Shown: positions 6,611 to 14,060 of the stretch, piece after piece | Layout of the letters: each line of letters starts with the position of its first letter | Position numbering within the stretch: position 1 is the stretch's first letter | Origin: a virus | Strand: one strand, 5' to 3' | Length of the DNA stretch: 64,000 bases | IMG/VR virus record: IMGVR_UViG_3300010885_007382 | Location: 1 to 64,000 of that record | Made by a program: the position numbers and the translations under genes | Notes under the pieces: model-generated | Told to the model about the DNA's origin: nothing | Seen by the model: only the letters and a program-made list of their open reading frames with translations | Database searches by the model: none

Positions 6611-6694
6611 TTATTCCTCGTTAGATAAGAGAGCAACAAGGGCGAACGAAACTGGAATAGCCAGCGAGACAGTAAGGACGATAAGTTCAAACAT
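6611..6694 (-). CDS. Small membrane peptide, 27 aa
   Basis: ATG at 6692-6694, TAA at 6611-6613. It is almost wholly one hydrophobic helix (FELIVLTVSLAIPVSFALVA). It fits exactly between two genes, which favours it being real, but it is very short. Confidence 0.4.
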   Translation of the reverse strand: MFELIVLTVSLAIPVSFALVALLSNEE

Positions 6695-6697
6695 GTT

Positions 6698-6955
6698 TTA
6701 GCCTTTCGCTTTGATGCCAGCAGAGGTAAGGTTGACTTGTTTAGCACCACGGTTAGCGACAGTGCCCTTGACTAGAGGAAACGAGGTGTTAGCAGTATTC
6801 CTACGACCAGGCTTACATACCGTAATTGTACCACCATTCTCAATGTAGGTCAATAGCGCATCAACCGTGTTAGTGTTAAGAACTAGGTTCTTTTTAGTGA
6901 ACCGAGCATTGTGGTCGGTCGTTGGGTTGAAGGTGCTTTGAGCGAAGTTTTTCAT
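6698..6955 (-). CDS. Hypothetical protein
   Basis: From MKNFAQSTFNPTTDHNARFTK the protein has 85 residues, basic and without acidic patches. The middle (LLTYIENGGTITVCKPGRR) looks like a short helix-strand unit. It is the first gene after the third palindrome-marked promoter, so an early role is likely. Confidence 0.65.
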   Translation of the reverse strand: MKNFAQSTFNPTTDHNARFTKKNLVLNTNTVDALLTYIENGGTITVCKPGRRNTANTSFPLVKGTVANRGAKQVNLTSAGIKAKG

Positions 6956-6980
6956 GTCTATCTCCATCGTTTATATAATC

Positions 6981-7008
6981 ATTATACCACGTTTTGAGGA
7001 ATAGTCAA
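6981..7008 (-). promoter_or_regulatory. Sigma70-type promoter TTGACT-N16-TATAAT
   Basis: Minus strand: -35 at 7003-7008, -10 at 6981-6986, 16-base spacer. The sequence around the -10 (GGTATAATGATTATATAA) is nearly identical to that of the promoter at 5320, which suggests duplication of a whole promoter unit. Confidence 0.85.
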
Positions 7009-7029
7009 GGACAATCGTTTGGCAACATC

Positions 7030-7046
7030 TGCGACAAGTTGACGCA
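7030..7046. promoter_or_regulatory. 17-bp palindromic operator, copy 3
   Basis: TGCGACAAGTTGACGCA; one arm differs by one base from the perfect palindrome. It is 21 bases upstream of the -35 box, as in copies 1 and 2. Confidence 0.7.
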
Positions 7047-7048
7047 CC

Positions 7049-7372
7049 TTAGCGGACGTCGGTGTTGAGTTTGGGCTTACGGTCACGGATTAGTTCCCTC
7101 TCTCTTATATGGGCCGCAGACTTGCCACGGACGACCTCTAAGACACTAACTGTAAACGAGTCGGCACCGTGTTTACGGATAGCGGTGCATAGCTTCCAGC
7201 CTTTGTCTTCATTCAAGGCACGGTTGACATGCTTATTCCAGCGGCGAGTTAAGGACGCATTAATGCGGCCTTTGTCTACAAACGTCACTCCGATATACTC
7301 TTTGTTGTTTACAGACAACGAGTAAATCAGATGTTTACGGTCAGAGCGGGATTTGCGTTTAATTTTGATCAT
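7049..7372 (-). CDS. GIY-YIG family endonuclease
   Basis: The 107-residue protein has the GIY-YIG core: LIYSLSVNNKEYIGVT at 15-30, then the conserved Arg region LTRRWNKHVNRAL, and the ERELIRDRKPKLNTD segment holding the catalytic Glu. It covers only the nuclease domain. Such proteins in T4-like phages (Seg type) are often mobile homing nucleases. It has its own sigma70-type promoter, placed so close that the mRNA would be leaderless or nearly so. Confidence 0.85.
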   Translation of the reverse strand: MIKIKRKSRSDRKHLIYSLSVNNKEYIGVTFVDKGRINASLTRRWNKHVNRALNEDKGWKLCTAIRKHGADSFTVSVLEVVRGKSAAHIRERELIRDRKPKLNTDVR

Positions 7373-7378
7373 ACCTTT

Positions 7379-7406
7379 ATTATACCAGGTTTCTGGAATA
7401 AGTCAA
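7379..7406 (-). promoter_or_regulatory. Sigma70-type promoter, nearly leaderless
   Basis: TTGACT (7401-7406), 16 bases, TATAAT (7379-7384) on the minus strand. The ATG at 7372 is only 6 bases from the -10, where transcription would normally begin. No palindrome is present. Confidence 0.7.
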
Positions 7407-7456
7407 GGACTATTTTGGTGGTCGAGGTGTATTATTTTGGCACAACTCTTAGTCTA

Positions 7457-8206
7457 TCAGATAGGTAGTGTATTCTCAAAGAAATCTTTGTATCTTTCCA
7501 AGGATTTGTTATAATACTCCTTATCAATTTCACTACCAATAAAAATCCTATCACTTTTTTTGGTAGCAATCATTGTTGATCCTGATCCACTGAAGATATC
7601 TAAAACTATATCACCAGGATTAGTGTAGGCTTTTATAAGTCTTTCTAGTATTTCTATAGGCTTTTGAGTTGGATGCCAATTCACATACTCCTTGCTAGTA
7701 GTGTGATTGTTCTTTTCCCAAACACAAGTTGGGATTGTTCCTTTCTCAAAAGGTTTACCAGTTCTTATGTTGACCTTTTGTTTGCGTTCAATTCTAACAT
7801 CATCACCATTGAACAAAAAGTCACGACCTTTAGAATAGCACCAGGCGTATTCGTGCTTTCGTGCAAAGTTTTCTTTCGTTCTGCCACCCCAATTGTAAGA
7901 CCATATGATCTCATTTTGACCTGACAGTTCTTTTATCTCATTCAAGACATTTAGCTTATACTTTATAAACGTATCTGTCTTTAGAGTTCCAAACACAATC
8001 ATCATTCTGTTTGGTTTGAGTATTCTAGCACACTCTCTAGACCATACGTTACACCAATCAAGATACTCCTTCTCATTCTCCCATTGAGAGTCCCAACCTT
8101 TACCACCATCAAAACCAATGAAATAGGGAGGATCAGTAAGAACTAAATCCACACTATTATCATCAATCGTTTTCAAATATTCAATACAGTCAATGTTTGT
8201 TATCAT
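7457..8206 (-). CDS. DNA adenine-N6 methyltransferase (beta class)
   Basis: Residues 25-28 from the MITNID start are DPPY, the catalytic motif IV of amino-methyltransferases. The SAM-binding motif FSGSGST follows near the C-terminus, giving the IV-before-I order of beta-class enzymes such as M.HinfI. DPPY suggests N6-adenine as target base, with N4-cytosine possible. The ATG overlaps the stop of the upstream nuclease-like gene as ATGA, so the two are translationally coupled. A start 15 bases earlier is possible. Pairing suggests a restriction-modification unit or a protective methylase. Confidence 0.9.
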   Translation of the reverse strand: MITNIDCIEYLKTIDDNSVDLVLTDPPYFIGFDGGKGWDSQWENEKEYLDWCNVWSRECARILKPNRMMIVFGTLKTDTFIKYKLNVLNEIKELSGQNEIIWSYNWGGRTKENFARKHEYAWCYSKGRDFLFNGDDVRIERKQKVNIRTGKPFEKGTIPTCVWEKNNHTTSKEYVNWHPTQKPIEILERLIKAYTNPGDIVLDIFSGSGSTMIATKKSDRIFIGSEIDKEYYNKSLERYKDFFENTLPI

Positions 8207-8739
8207 ACTGGTTTCATCCATGGAAAATCTGAAGGAACGCCATCTAAAAAGAATGTGCCTGAATTGACACGTTTACCACCATGTTGATTGTGTATCCAAT
8301 TACCTTTTTCATCTTGAACCTCGACAACACTACGAACAGTTTCTTTGTCCGCTTCATATATTTCTAGACGATCAGGAAAGAAAGCAAGAAAAACTACATC
8401 ATCATAATCTTGGCCAGGACGGATTTGTTGCCAACGAAATTGCAGCTTTTCACTTCCACTATTCCATAGAAAAGAACCTTTGATTTCTTTTTTACGACCA
8501 TCAACAATACGATCATGATCAGATTTGTGTTGAGAAAGGTTTTTATTAGAAGGTTTTTCTACGACGCAGCCTTTGGACTCCATGTATTCTTGATAAAGAC
8601 GCTCAAACTGAGCACCTTTTACCTTTGAAGAAAGATTTTTCAAAGAGAAAAAAGCGGAATCTTTATATCGATCATTAGCGAGTTGTTTGTTAACTTGCTT
8701 ACAAACTTTGGTTGAAAGATAATCTTTGGCGGTCAACAT
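8203..8739 (-). CDS. Putative type II restriction endonuclease
   Basis: The 178-residue protein has a compact core with an acidic residue followed by KKEIKGSFLW at 83-92, then FRWQQIRPGQDYDDVVFLAFFPD. The EIK with a preceding Asp (D80) and following beta strands fits a PD-(D/E)xK nuclease. The partner phrase QIRPGQDYDDVVFLA is typical of type II restriction enzymes that sense their DNA through a small fold. It is translated just before an adenine methyltransferase and has its own strong promoter. I infer a restriction role from motif plus context; no named enzyme is recognised. Confidence 0.65.
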   Translation of the reverse strand: MLTAKDYLSTKVCKQVNKQLANDRYKDSAFFSLKNLSSKVKGAQFERLYQEYMESKGCVVEKPSNKNLSQHKSDHDRIVDGRKKEIKGSFLWNSGSEKLQFRWQQIRPGQDYDDVVFLAFFPDRLEIYEADKETVRSVVEVQDEKGNWIHNQHGGKRVNSGTFFLDGVPSDFPWMKPV

Positions 8740-8774
8740 GATGTATTCCTATCATCAACGTTTCAGTATGTATC

Positions 8775-8802
8775 ATTATAATGTTTTTGATGAAGATGTC
8801 AA
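8775..8802 (-). promoter_or_regulatory. Sigma70-type promoter TTGACA-N16-TATAAT
   Basis: Perfect -35 (8797-8802) and -10 (8775-8780) boxes with 16-base spacing on the minus strand. It drives the nuclease-methyltransferase pair. Confidence 0.85.
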
Positions 8803-8821
8803 GGGCTAGATTTGTTGACAA

Positions 8822-9022
8822 TCAATGTTCAAAGAAATCATCCACTTCGTCAAAGTCCTCAAGATGTTCCATCCATGCCTTCTTGAGGTTCTTCAGAGGG
8901 CGCTTGTTATGCATCTCGGAAGGAATACGTTCGAGACGCTTGCCGCCGTATCTCTTTTCCTCTTCATACAGGTCGGCATACATTGGATCAATTTTCTGAG
9001 TTGATACTTTACGCTGTTTCAT
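8822..9022 (-). CDS. Small basic hypothetical protein
   Basis: The 66-residue protein starts MKQRKVSTQKIDPMYADLYEEEKRYGGKRLERIP and ends in an acidic EDFDEVDDFF tail. Charged and helical. Function unknown. Confidence 0.65.
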   Translation of the reverse strand: MKQRKVSTQKIDPMYADLYEEEKRYGGKRLERIPSEMHNKRPLKNLKKAWMEHLEDFDEVDDFFEH

Positions 9023-9033
9023 TTCATTATCAC

Positions 9034-9468
9034 CTATTCTGGTAACAGTCCTTTAAAGGCTTCATTCACTAGCTTTGATGTTAGATAGGGAACTTTCAAG
9101 TCCTTCAACATCATAGCAATATAGATATCAGCCTCTCGAGGTTCAAGAGACTCCAACAACTGAAGAAGCAATTCTTCCCTTCGTTTGTCCGTGAGTGCTG
9201 GAGGTGTTCGTGGATTGTTTTCCATGAACAAATAGATTTTACTCAAAGCATCAGTCATATGATTATATCCCAGTCCTTCTGGGACTGCTTCTTTCTTATA
9301 GTTGGGCGCCTTCTTGATAGCAAACTTGATATCAGGATGCATAGCACCCATTAGAACATTTCTCAATGCCCAGCTATCGTTGCTCTGTAATACGCTGATA
9401 CGTGTATCACGGGAAGGAGCCATCTTAAACTCATTAAAGACTTCGTATATATTCTTCTTACTACTCAT
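9034..9468 (-). CDS. DUF6433 family protein
   Basis: From MSSKKNIYEVFNEF the protein has 144 residues. The features I recognise from the DUF6433 family of T4-like phages are SWALRNVLMGAMHPDI, GLGYNHMTDALSKIYLF and MMLKDLKVPYLTSKLVNEAF. The family lies next to replication genes in many phages; its biochemical role is not known. Here it sits downstream of RNase H, as in relatives. Confidence 0.85.
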   Translation of the reverse strand: MSSKKNIYEVFNEFKMAPSRDTRISVLQSNDSWALRNVLMGAMHPDIKFAIKKAPNYKKEAVPEGLGYNHMTDALSKIYLFMENNPRTPPALTDKRREELLLQLLESLEPREADIYIAMMLKDLKVPYLTSKLVNEAFKGLLPE

Positions 9469-9476
9469 TGTGTTCC

Positions 9477-10337
9477 TCAAAAGTCGGAGATCGACTCAAT
9501 CATTGCCTTAAGGTTTTTTTGGATAAAGTAGTCCAACATCTTCTGTTTTGTAGCAGGCTTTGTTTCATCAAAGGCCGTTACAATCTTTTGCTGAACCTCA
9601 TTAGGTATATAATCAAAATCAACCAAAGTTTGATTGCGCTTAAAACCACGAAGCATAGTATCGTTTGTGCAGAAAGTCTCCGCATCTAGAGATAGCCACT
9701 CCTGTAGTCGTTTACTATTTATAACCTTCTGTCTTTCGCCAGCAGCAAAGGTATTGTCGGCTGATAGAAAGTTAGGAATGCCATCACCACGGTCACCACG
9801 AATGATGTGTTCTTTGATAAACAACTTTGGATTATCAATCTTAATGAAACGCTTTAGAATAGGTGAATACTGCGTAACATTAGGATACTTCTGTAACTGC
9901 CCAAAGTCTTTGTCTGACGATAGAATGAGCACTCCGCCATGTGGAGCCAACCGAGCAGTTAGCACGGCAATAACGTCATCGGCTTCAGCGCCGGCGACAT
10001 CAATTACCTTATATGGAAAGAACTCTTTTAGATCGTCACGAATACGATTGAGTGTATCAAAGATCATTCCCCAATCAAGACCTGATGCTTCACGGTCATG
10101 CTTGCGCTGTGACTTGTAGAATGGAAAGACGTCCCGACGCCAGTATTTCTTGTTATCGCAACAAAGGATAACATTAGGATACTTTGACTTGAACTGCTTT
10201 ACATTTGATCGGATTGTATTGATAGACATATGACGAACCAGGTCTTCACTGATTTCATTTGCTTTAGCCACATGCTTTAGGTGCTGCATAAGATTAGAGA
10301 TAAGCACCTGGTTTAGATCAACCAACATATAAGACAT
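9477..10337 (-). CDS. rnh: RNase H / 5'-3' flap exonuclease (T4 Rnh type)
   Basis: The 286-residue protein removes RNA primers and flaps from lagging-strand fragments. It follows the PIN-like 5'-nuclease plan: MLVDLNQVLISN with the first metal-binding Asp, the helical arch region YWRRDVFPFYKSQRK, the metal motif VAGAEADDVIAVL near 115-127, then ILSSDKDFGQL. A helix-hairpin region (IRGDRGDGIPNFL) follows. Length is close to T4 Rnh (305 aa). Confidence 0.92.
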   Translation of the reverse strand: MSYMLVDLNQVLISNLMQHLKHVAKANEISEDLVRHMSINTIRSNVKQFKSKYPNVILCCDNKKYWRRDVFPFYKSQRKHDREASGLDWGMIFDTLNRIRDDLKEFFPYKVIDVAGAEADDVIAVLTARLAPHGGVLILSSDKDFGQLQKYPNVTQYSPILKRFIKIDNPKLFIKEHIIRGDRGDGIPNFLSADNTFAAGERQKVINSKRLQEWLSLDAETFCTNDTMLRGFKRNQTLVDFDYIPNEVQQKIVTAFDETKPATKQKMLDYFIQKNLKAMIESISDF

Positions 10338-10361
10338 AATATATTCCTTTATTGATATCCT

Positions 10362-10390
10362 ATGATATCATTCTTCGTCATCATTGTCAA
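10362..10390 (-). promoter_or_regulatory. Sigma70-type promoter inside 3' end of upstream gene
   Basis: TTGACA (10385-10390), 17 bases, TATCAT (10362-10367) on the minus strand, overlapping the last codons of the 131-aa gene and reading into rnh. Confidence 0.55.
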
Positions 10391-10763
10391 GTTTAGATTT
10401 CATCATATCTTCAATGACCTTCTTTATCTGCTCCTCGGTCATGTCTTCCATTGCTTCCGCATCCTTCTTGGAAATGATTTTGATGTTCTTTTCGATGTAA
10501 GGATGTAGGTGATGTTCAAACCCAAACTGGCGATACACTGTGGCTCTTAGAGTATCAACCATCAGAACAACATCTTTGGCAAAAGATTCCTCCTCAATAT
10601 TAACATCGTAGTTATCTAACTCTGTTAATATAATAGCTGTGAGATCGGATACAATAGCATCAGCCATCTTTTGATCAGCCCGTCTTGCTCTTTCTTCTAA
10701 GACATTACCGGGTATATCACGAACAACTTTGTGCTTTGGGAACTCGATTACCTTGTCGGTCAT
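10368..10763 (-). CDS. Conserved hypothetical phage protein
   Basis: The 131-residue, mostly helical protein starts MTDKVIEFPKHKVVRD. It has VVLMVDTLRATVYRQFGFEHHLHPYIE and an acidic C-terminal tail with DNDDEE. Proteins with this layout (EFP near the start, DTLRATVYRQ later) occur in other T4-like phages. Function unknown. Confidence 0.7.
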   Translation of the reverse strand: MTDKVIEFPKHKVVRDIPGNVLEERARRADQKMADAIVSDLTAIILTELDNYDVNIEEESFAKDVVLMVDTLRATVYRQFGFEHHLHPYIEKNIKIISKKDAEAMEDMTEEQIKKVIEDMMKSKLDNDDEE

Positions 10764-10766
10764 TTG

Positions 10767-10889
10767 TTATTCCTTATTTTTTAAATCGTGATACATAGCC
10801 CACAGCAAAAGTCCAATTGTAAAGACACCAACAAACATTCCTGTGTAGATAAAAGTCCAGATTACATCAATCTCAGTTGTCTTCCACAT
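10767..10889 (-). CDS. Small membrane protein, 40 aa
   Basis: ATG at 10887-10889, TAA at 10767-10769. One transmembrane helix (IWTFIYTGMFVGVFTIGLLLWAM is cut here to its core TGMFVGVFTIGLLLW) then a charged tail. It shares one base with the stop of the upstream gene. Function unknown. Confidence 0.55.
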   Translation of the reverse strand: MWKTTEIDVIWTFIYTGMFVGVFTIGLLLWAMYHDLKNKE

Positions 10890-12016
10890 TATTTGATCAC
10901 TCTCAAAAGTATCGTATCTTTGTTGATACGACCGTTGGCTTTGCTTTCAGTTGTAGATAGGTTCTTCATTATATTGCGTAAATCAACCTTACCAGCATTC
11001 ATTACTTGAGGTATGACTTGCTCTGGCTTACGGACTTTCTTAGTGAGGGAAGCATCCGTATCATATCCTGTAATCGTAGTCCCTCTGACAGAAAGGCCCG
11101 AACGACCCACGGCATGATAAACAGAAAGATTGCGAGTTTTAGGATTGAAAACCCAAAGTTGCGAAGCATTGATAATTCCTTTCGGATCGACACTGGTGAT
11201 ATTTAGTTCTTTGAACTCAGGTAGAAACTGTAGCTTGGATACAAGAACACTGGCAGGCTTGATCTTCTTGGCACGAGGCTTACGAATAGCCTGACCAGCA
11301 GCATCAACCTCTGTCATGTGATCAATGATCTTCTTTAGAAAGAGACCCATGATTTTAAGAACTGGCTTACGCCATCCTTTATACGCTTCAACAAGGTCGG
11401 CGTCTTTGCCTTCTTGGGCTTCAACGATCTCTTCGTATTGAGGACGGAAGTGTTCTGCAATCCTCTTCGCAATTTGCGGTTTAATTCCCTTCTCAATGGA
11501 CCACTTCTTAATGTCAAACTGAATTACTCCTTCTTGAAAGAACACATCGGTTTCTTCTTCAAGTTCACCAATTAGATCCGATGCTTTCGCATTGATACGA
11601 TCCTGTATTGATACAACTTTTTGTGTAGGTTGTTCTTCTTCACTCTCCGAAACATCCAACACCTTTGAGGATAAGAGTATAAGTCTTTCTTCAATACGAT
11701 CCCACTCACCGTCTGGCAAGGTATTTCCGGTGTGTAGTAGTCGGCAGTTCCATCCGATATTGTGTAGATCGACGGACTTGACTGCTCCCAGCTTTGAGAT
11801 AACATGTTTGTCATATTTGATACTCTTTAGGTAGGATATAGTGAATGCCTTGGCATCGTCACTTGTATAGAAATAGTTGAACCAGTTGTATGCCCTGGCC
11901 AACTCTGATTGTGTGGAATTATCTGTGATCTCGGGTTCTGGTCCAAGATACTTTTCATCAGCAAATTTAGGTCGTCTAACCACAGCCGACTTTTTCACTT
12001 TCTTCTCCTCTGTCAT
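10889..12016 (-). CDS. Conserved hypothetical phage protein, 375 aa
   Basis: N-terminus basic (MTEEKKVKKSAVVRRPKFADEKYLGPEP). The middle has ARAYNWFNYFYTSDDAKAF, and the C-terminal domain has LWVFNPKTRNLSVYHA and GLSVRGTTITGYD followed by a beta-rich end. I recognise this arrangement from large T4-like phages, where it is uncharacterised. No catalytic motif. It overlaps the SprT-like gene by 4 bases, so it belongs to the same replication-region operon. Confidence 0.75.
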   Translation of the reverse strand: MTEEKKVKKSAVVRRPKFADEKYLGPEPEITDNSTQSELARAYNWFNYFYTSDDAKAFTISYLKSIKYDKHVISKLGAVKSVDLHNIGWNCRLLHTGNTLPDGEWDRIEERLILLSSKVLDVSESEEEQPTQKVVSIQDRINAKASDLIGELEEETDVFFQEGVIQFDIKKWSIEKGIKPQIAKRIAEHFRPQYEEIVEAQEGKDADLVEAYKGWRKPVLKIMGLFLKKIIDHMTEVDAAGQAIRKPRAKKIKPASVLVSKLQFLPEFKELNITSVDPKGIINASQLWVFNPKTRNLSVYHAVGRSGLSVRGTTITGYDTDASLTKKVRKPEQVIPQVMNAGKVDLRNIMKNLSTTESKANGRINKDTILLRVIK

Positions 12017-12477
12017 GATTTAGCTTGATGTTCTCGCCAAAGATGGTATAACACTTTCTCTCTTTCAGAGGCTTCTTTCTCCCATGGTAGGTTTCTATAT
12101 CCTACGATGTTCTCGTTATACATTACTCGGTTCCACATCTGATAGTTACCCGAACACATATCAACCAGTTCCTTACGGGCATATTGCTTAACGTGAACCA
12201 GTTCGTGTGCTAGTGTTCTCAGTAGATATACATGGCCTAAATCAGCCTCTATATCTATCTCAAATTCTCTGTGATTATGGTTCTTGACATCGATATCCGT
12301 CCACGTGGCCATACCGAAACATTTGGTATTCTTGAAAAAGTTCTTTCTCAATCGGACTTTAACAAGAATGGTCTTGCTGAGGCGCTTCATAAGATGATCA
12401 CAAAAAAATGAAGCAGCCTCTTTTATCTCACGCTTTTCCATCTTCTTTGCGGTTCCGTATATTTTAATCTGCGCCAT
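12013..12477 (-). CDS. SprT-like zinc metalloprotease-type protein
   Basis: LRTLAHELVHVKQYARKEL near residues 80-98 contains the HExxH zinc motif. The length (154 aa), basic N-terminal helix and downstream conserved Trp and His fit phage SprT-like proteins. Cellular SprT/Spartan proteases act on DNA-protein crosslinks, but activity here is only inferred from the motif. Confidence 0.75.
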   Translation of the reverse strand: MAQIKIYGTAKKMEKREIKEAASFFCDHLMKRLSKTILVKVRLRKNFFKNTKCFGMATWTDIDVKNHNHREFEIDIEADLGHVYLLRTLAHELVHVKQYARKELVDMCSGNYQMWNRVMYNENIVGYRNLPWEKEASEREKVLYHLWREHQAKS

Positions 12478-12484
12478 GTTCTCC

Positions 12485-12778
12485 TCAACTGAAGATGTGA
12501 CTATAATCCTTGAAATCGCTGATCACACATATTCCGTCTTCGGTATATCCAATATCATTCTCTATTTCCTCTGCTTTGTCAAGAGCCTCATTTAGAGTAT
12601 GATAGACCTCTGACTCGGAAAAGGTAGACGCTATCGCAGATAGGTCTCCCTCATATTTAGCTCTTTCAGCATTCCAGACGCCGTAGATGTTATCTATAGC
12701 GGACGAGTATGATACCCGATACTCTGGGCCTTTTTCTGTCTCAGTTAATAGAACGTAAATACCGTTATCCATCGACAT
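12485..12778 (-). CDS. Hypothetical acidic protein
   Basis: The 97-residue protein (or 95 from the second Met) starts MSMDNGIYVLLTETEKGPEYRV and has an ALDKAEEIENDIGYTEDGICVI segment. It is seen as a small conserved protein in other phages. Function unknown. Confidence 0.65.
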   Translation of the reverse strand: MSMDNGIYVLLTETEKGPEYRVSYSSAIDNIYGVWNAERAKYEGDLSAIASTFSESEVYHTLNEALDKAEEIENDIGYTEDGICVISDFKDYSHIFS

Positions 12779-13032
12779 TACTCTTCATCCTCGCCAGTAA
12801 AGAAAGTCTGAACCACTAGCTTTACGAACCAGTGAAACATGAAAGGCGCCCATAGAGGTGCTAGAACCTCTACCCACGACCAGCTTTCTAGATGATCTGT
12901 TAGCTTTAGACCGATGAACAAAAGAGCCAGTCCGTCCATAAAGTTAATAGGTGTTTGTGAAGCACCTACATTGATAACTCTAACATTCTGCATAGCTTGT
13001 TCCTTTGTTGCTGTCGGCAATTCAGTAGGCAT
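12778..13032 (-). CDS. Membrane protein, 84 aa
   Basis: A short soluble N-terminus is followed by two hydrophobic segments: MDGLALLFIGLKLTDHL and VLAPLWAPFMFHWFVKLVV. The tail is acidic. Could be a small inner-membrane protein with holin-like topology, but it is far from the lysis genes. Function unknown. Confidence 0.65.
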   Translation of the reverse strand: MPTELPTATKEQAMQNVRVINVGASQTPINFMDGLALLFIGLKLTDHLESWSWVEVLAPLWAPFMFHWFVKLVVQTFFTGEDEE

Positions 13033-13130
13033 TACTTCCTCTTCTTTCCTTTTAAACGACGGGCTTTGCGTTTACCTGAACCAATCTTTCGCCGACCCTT
13101 GCGAGGTCGGTTCTTATGCGGATGTGGCAT
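13032..13130 (-). CDS. Very basic 32-aa peptide
   Basis: ATG at 13128-13130, TAA at 13032-13034, overlapping the next start as TAATG. More than half of the residues are Lys or Arg (MPHPHKNRPRKGRRKIGSGK...). Nucleic-acid binding is likely from composition alone. Confidence 0.5.
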   Translation of the reverse strand: MPHPHKNRPRKGRRKIGSGKRKARRLKGKKRK

Positions 13131-13141
13131 AATTCACTCCT

Positions 13142-13402
13142 TCATTCTACTATAAGTTTCTTCACACTGTCAAGTCTAAAAGAGCGCCACCCGCCGGAAT
13201 CAATATCCCAGACCGCTTGAACACTATCATTCAACTGTTTAGCTGGCTTCGCTTCCTGGCCATCGTATTCCGATAAGACTTGCGGAACATATAGATCGGA
13301 AAGAGTAGCCCGCATTGAGCGTTCCGTTCCATCTTTCTTCTCAAATACCACAGTAACTACACCATTCTGTAACTGTTCCTTGAGGGCATACTTATCAATC
13401 AT
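13142..13402 (-). CDS. Conserved small protein, possible WYL-like domain
   Basis: The 86-residue protein has VVTVVFEKKDGTERSMRATLSDLYVPQ in the middle and ends WDIDSGGWRSFRLDSVKKLIV. The last part resembles the WD...WRsFRlDrI pattern of phage small proteins. It begins with MIDKYALKEQL. Function unknown. Confidence 0.7.
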   Translation of the reverse strand: MIDKYALKEQLQNGVVTVVFEKKDGTERSMRATLSDLYVPQVLSEYDGQEAKPAKQLNDSVQAVWDIDSGGWRSFRLDSVKKLIVE

Positions 13403-13411
13403 TCCTATTCC

Positions 13412-13639
13412 TCAGTAAGTTAGAAGTAAATCGTATAGCTCATTATAACCGCCAATGAACTCTTTGTCAACCGTTATTACCGGAAAGGATCGAGCTTGTG
13501 GAAACATTTCCAGGAGTGTATCTCGCTCGAAATCTTTACCGAGTTTATACTCAACGTGTTCCACTGCTTTTGTCTTGAGCAAGTTTCTTGCCTTGTCACA
13601 ATAAACACATTGATCTTTAGAATAGACTACTACCTGCAT
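13412..13639 (-). CDS. grx: Glutaredoxin
   Basis: From MQVVVYSKDQCVYCDKARNLL the protein has 75 residues, the usual glutaredoxin size. CVYC is the active-site pair at 11-14. The cis-Pro segment SFPVITVDKEFIGGYNEL provides the thiol-binding site. It is placed a few genes from the class II ribonucleotide reductase and probably re-reduces it. The longer reading starting 14 codons earlier runs into the upstream gene. Confidence 0.9.
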   Translation of the reverse strand: MQVVVYSKDQCVYCDKARNLLKTKAVEHVEYKLGKDFERDTLLEMFPQARSFPVITVDKEFIGGYNELYDLLLTY

Positions 13640-13647
13640 ATTACACC

Positions 13648-14043
13648 TCACTTCTTTATATGGTTCTTTCTCACACGACACATCACCCAGTCATTGTAAT
13701 ACTTTTCTGATAACACAGCATCAACGGCAAAGATGTGTTTGGTTTCATAATAGGTCATCTCACCTTTAGTCTTACAAAGATGAACGATCTCTCGGACAAA
13801 CTTGTCTTCACCAAATAGCGAAACGTGTTCAACGAGAGATTTGTTTGATCCATAGTATTCACGCCAATCGGACTCAACCTTTATTCTTTTCTTCTTACCT
13901 TTGACTTGCTTGGTTTTAGAAAAGTAAAAGTTCTTCTTACCGATATACTTCATACCATTTGCTTGATTGGTTATCTGGTAGACAAAGCCAATAATGCCTT
14001 CGGGGATTTCTGTGAGGGGTTCTTTTTCATATATCCATGTCAT
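13648..14043 (-). CDS. SegE-like GIY-YIG endonuclease
   Basis: The segment GIIGFVYQITNQANGMKYIGKKNF at 17-40 is the GIY-YIG core. The conserved Arg/Trp region DWREYYGSNKSL and the YYETKHIF segment with catalytic Glu follow. Length 131 fits the putative SegE-like family. The inserted basic loop KQVKGKKKRIKVE is typical of that group. Possibly a homing nuclease or a host-DNA nicking enzyme. Confidence 0.85.
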   Translation of the reverse strand: MTWIYEKEPLTEIPEGIIGFVYQITNQANGMKYIGKKNFYFSKTKQVKGKKKRIKVESDWREYYGSNKSLVEHVSLFGEDKFVREIVHLCKTKGEMTYYETKHIFAVDAVLSEKYYNDWVMCRVRKNHIKK

Positions 14044-14060
14044 ATGAATATATATGAGAC

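Noticed and set aside
9712-9722. TATAAATA-like motif inside rnh
   Set aside because: It lies deep in a coding region, far from any start, and is probably chance in AT-rich DNA.
9634-10119. 161-codon plus-strand frame
   Set aside because: It is the shadow of the RNase H gene; codon pattern and motifs belong to the minus strand.
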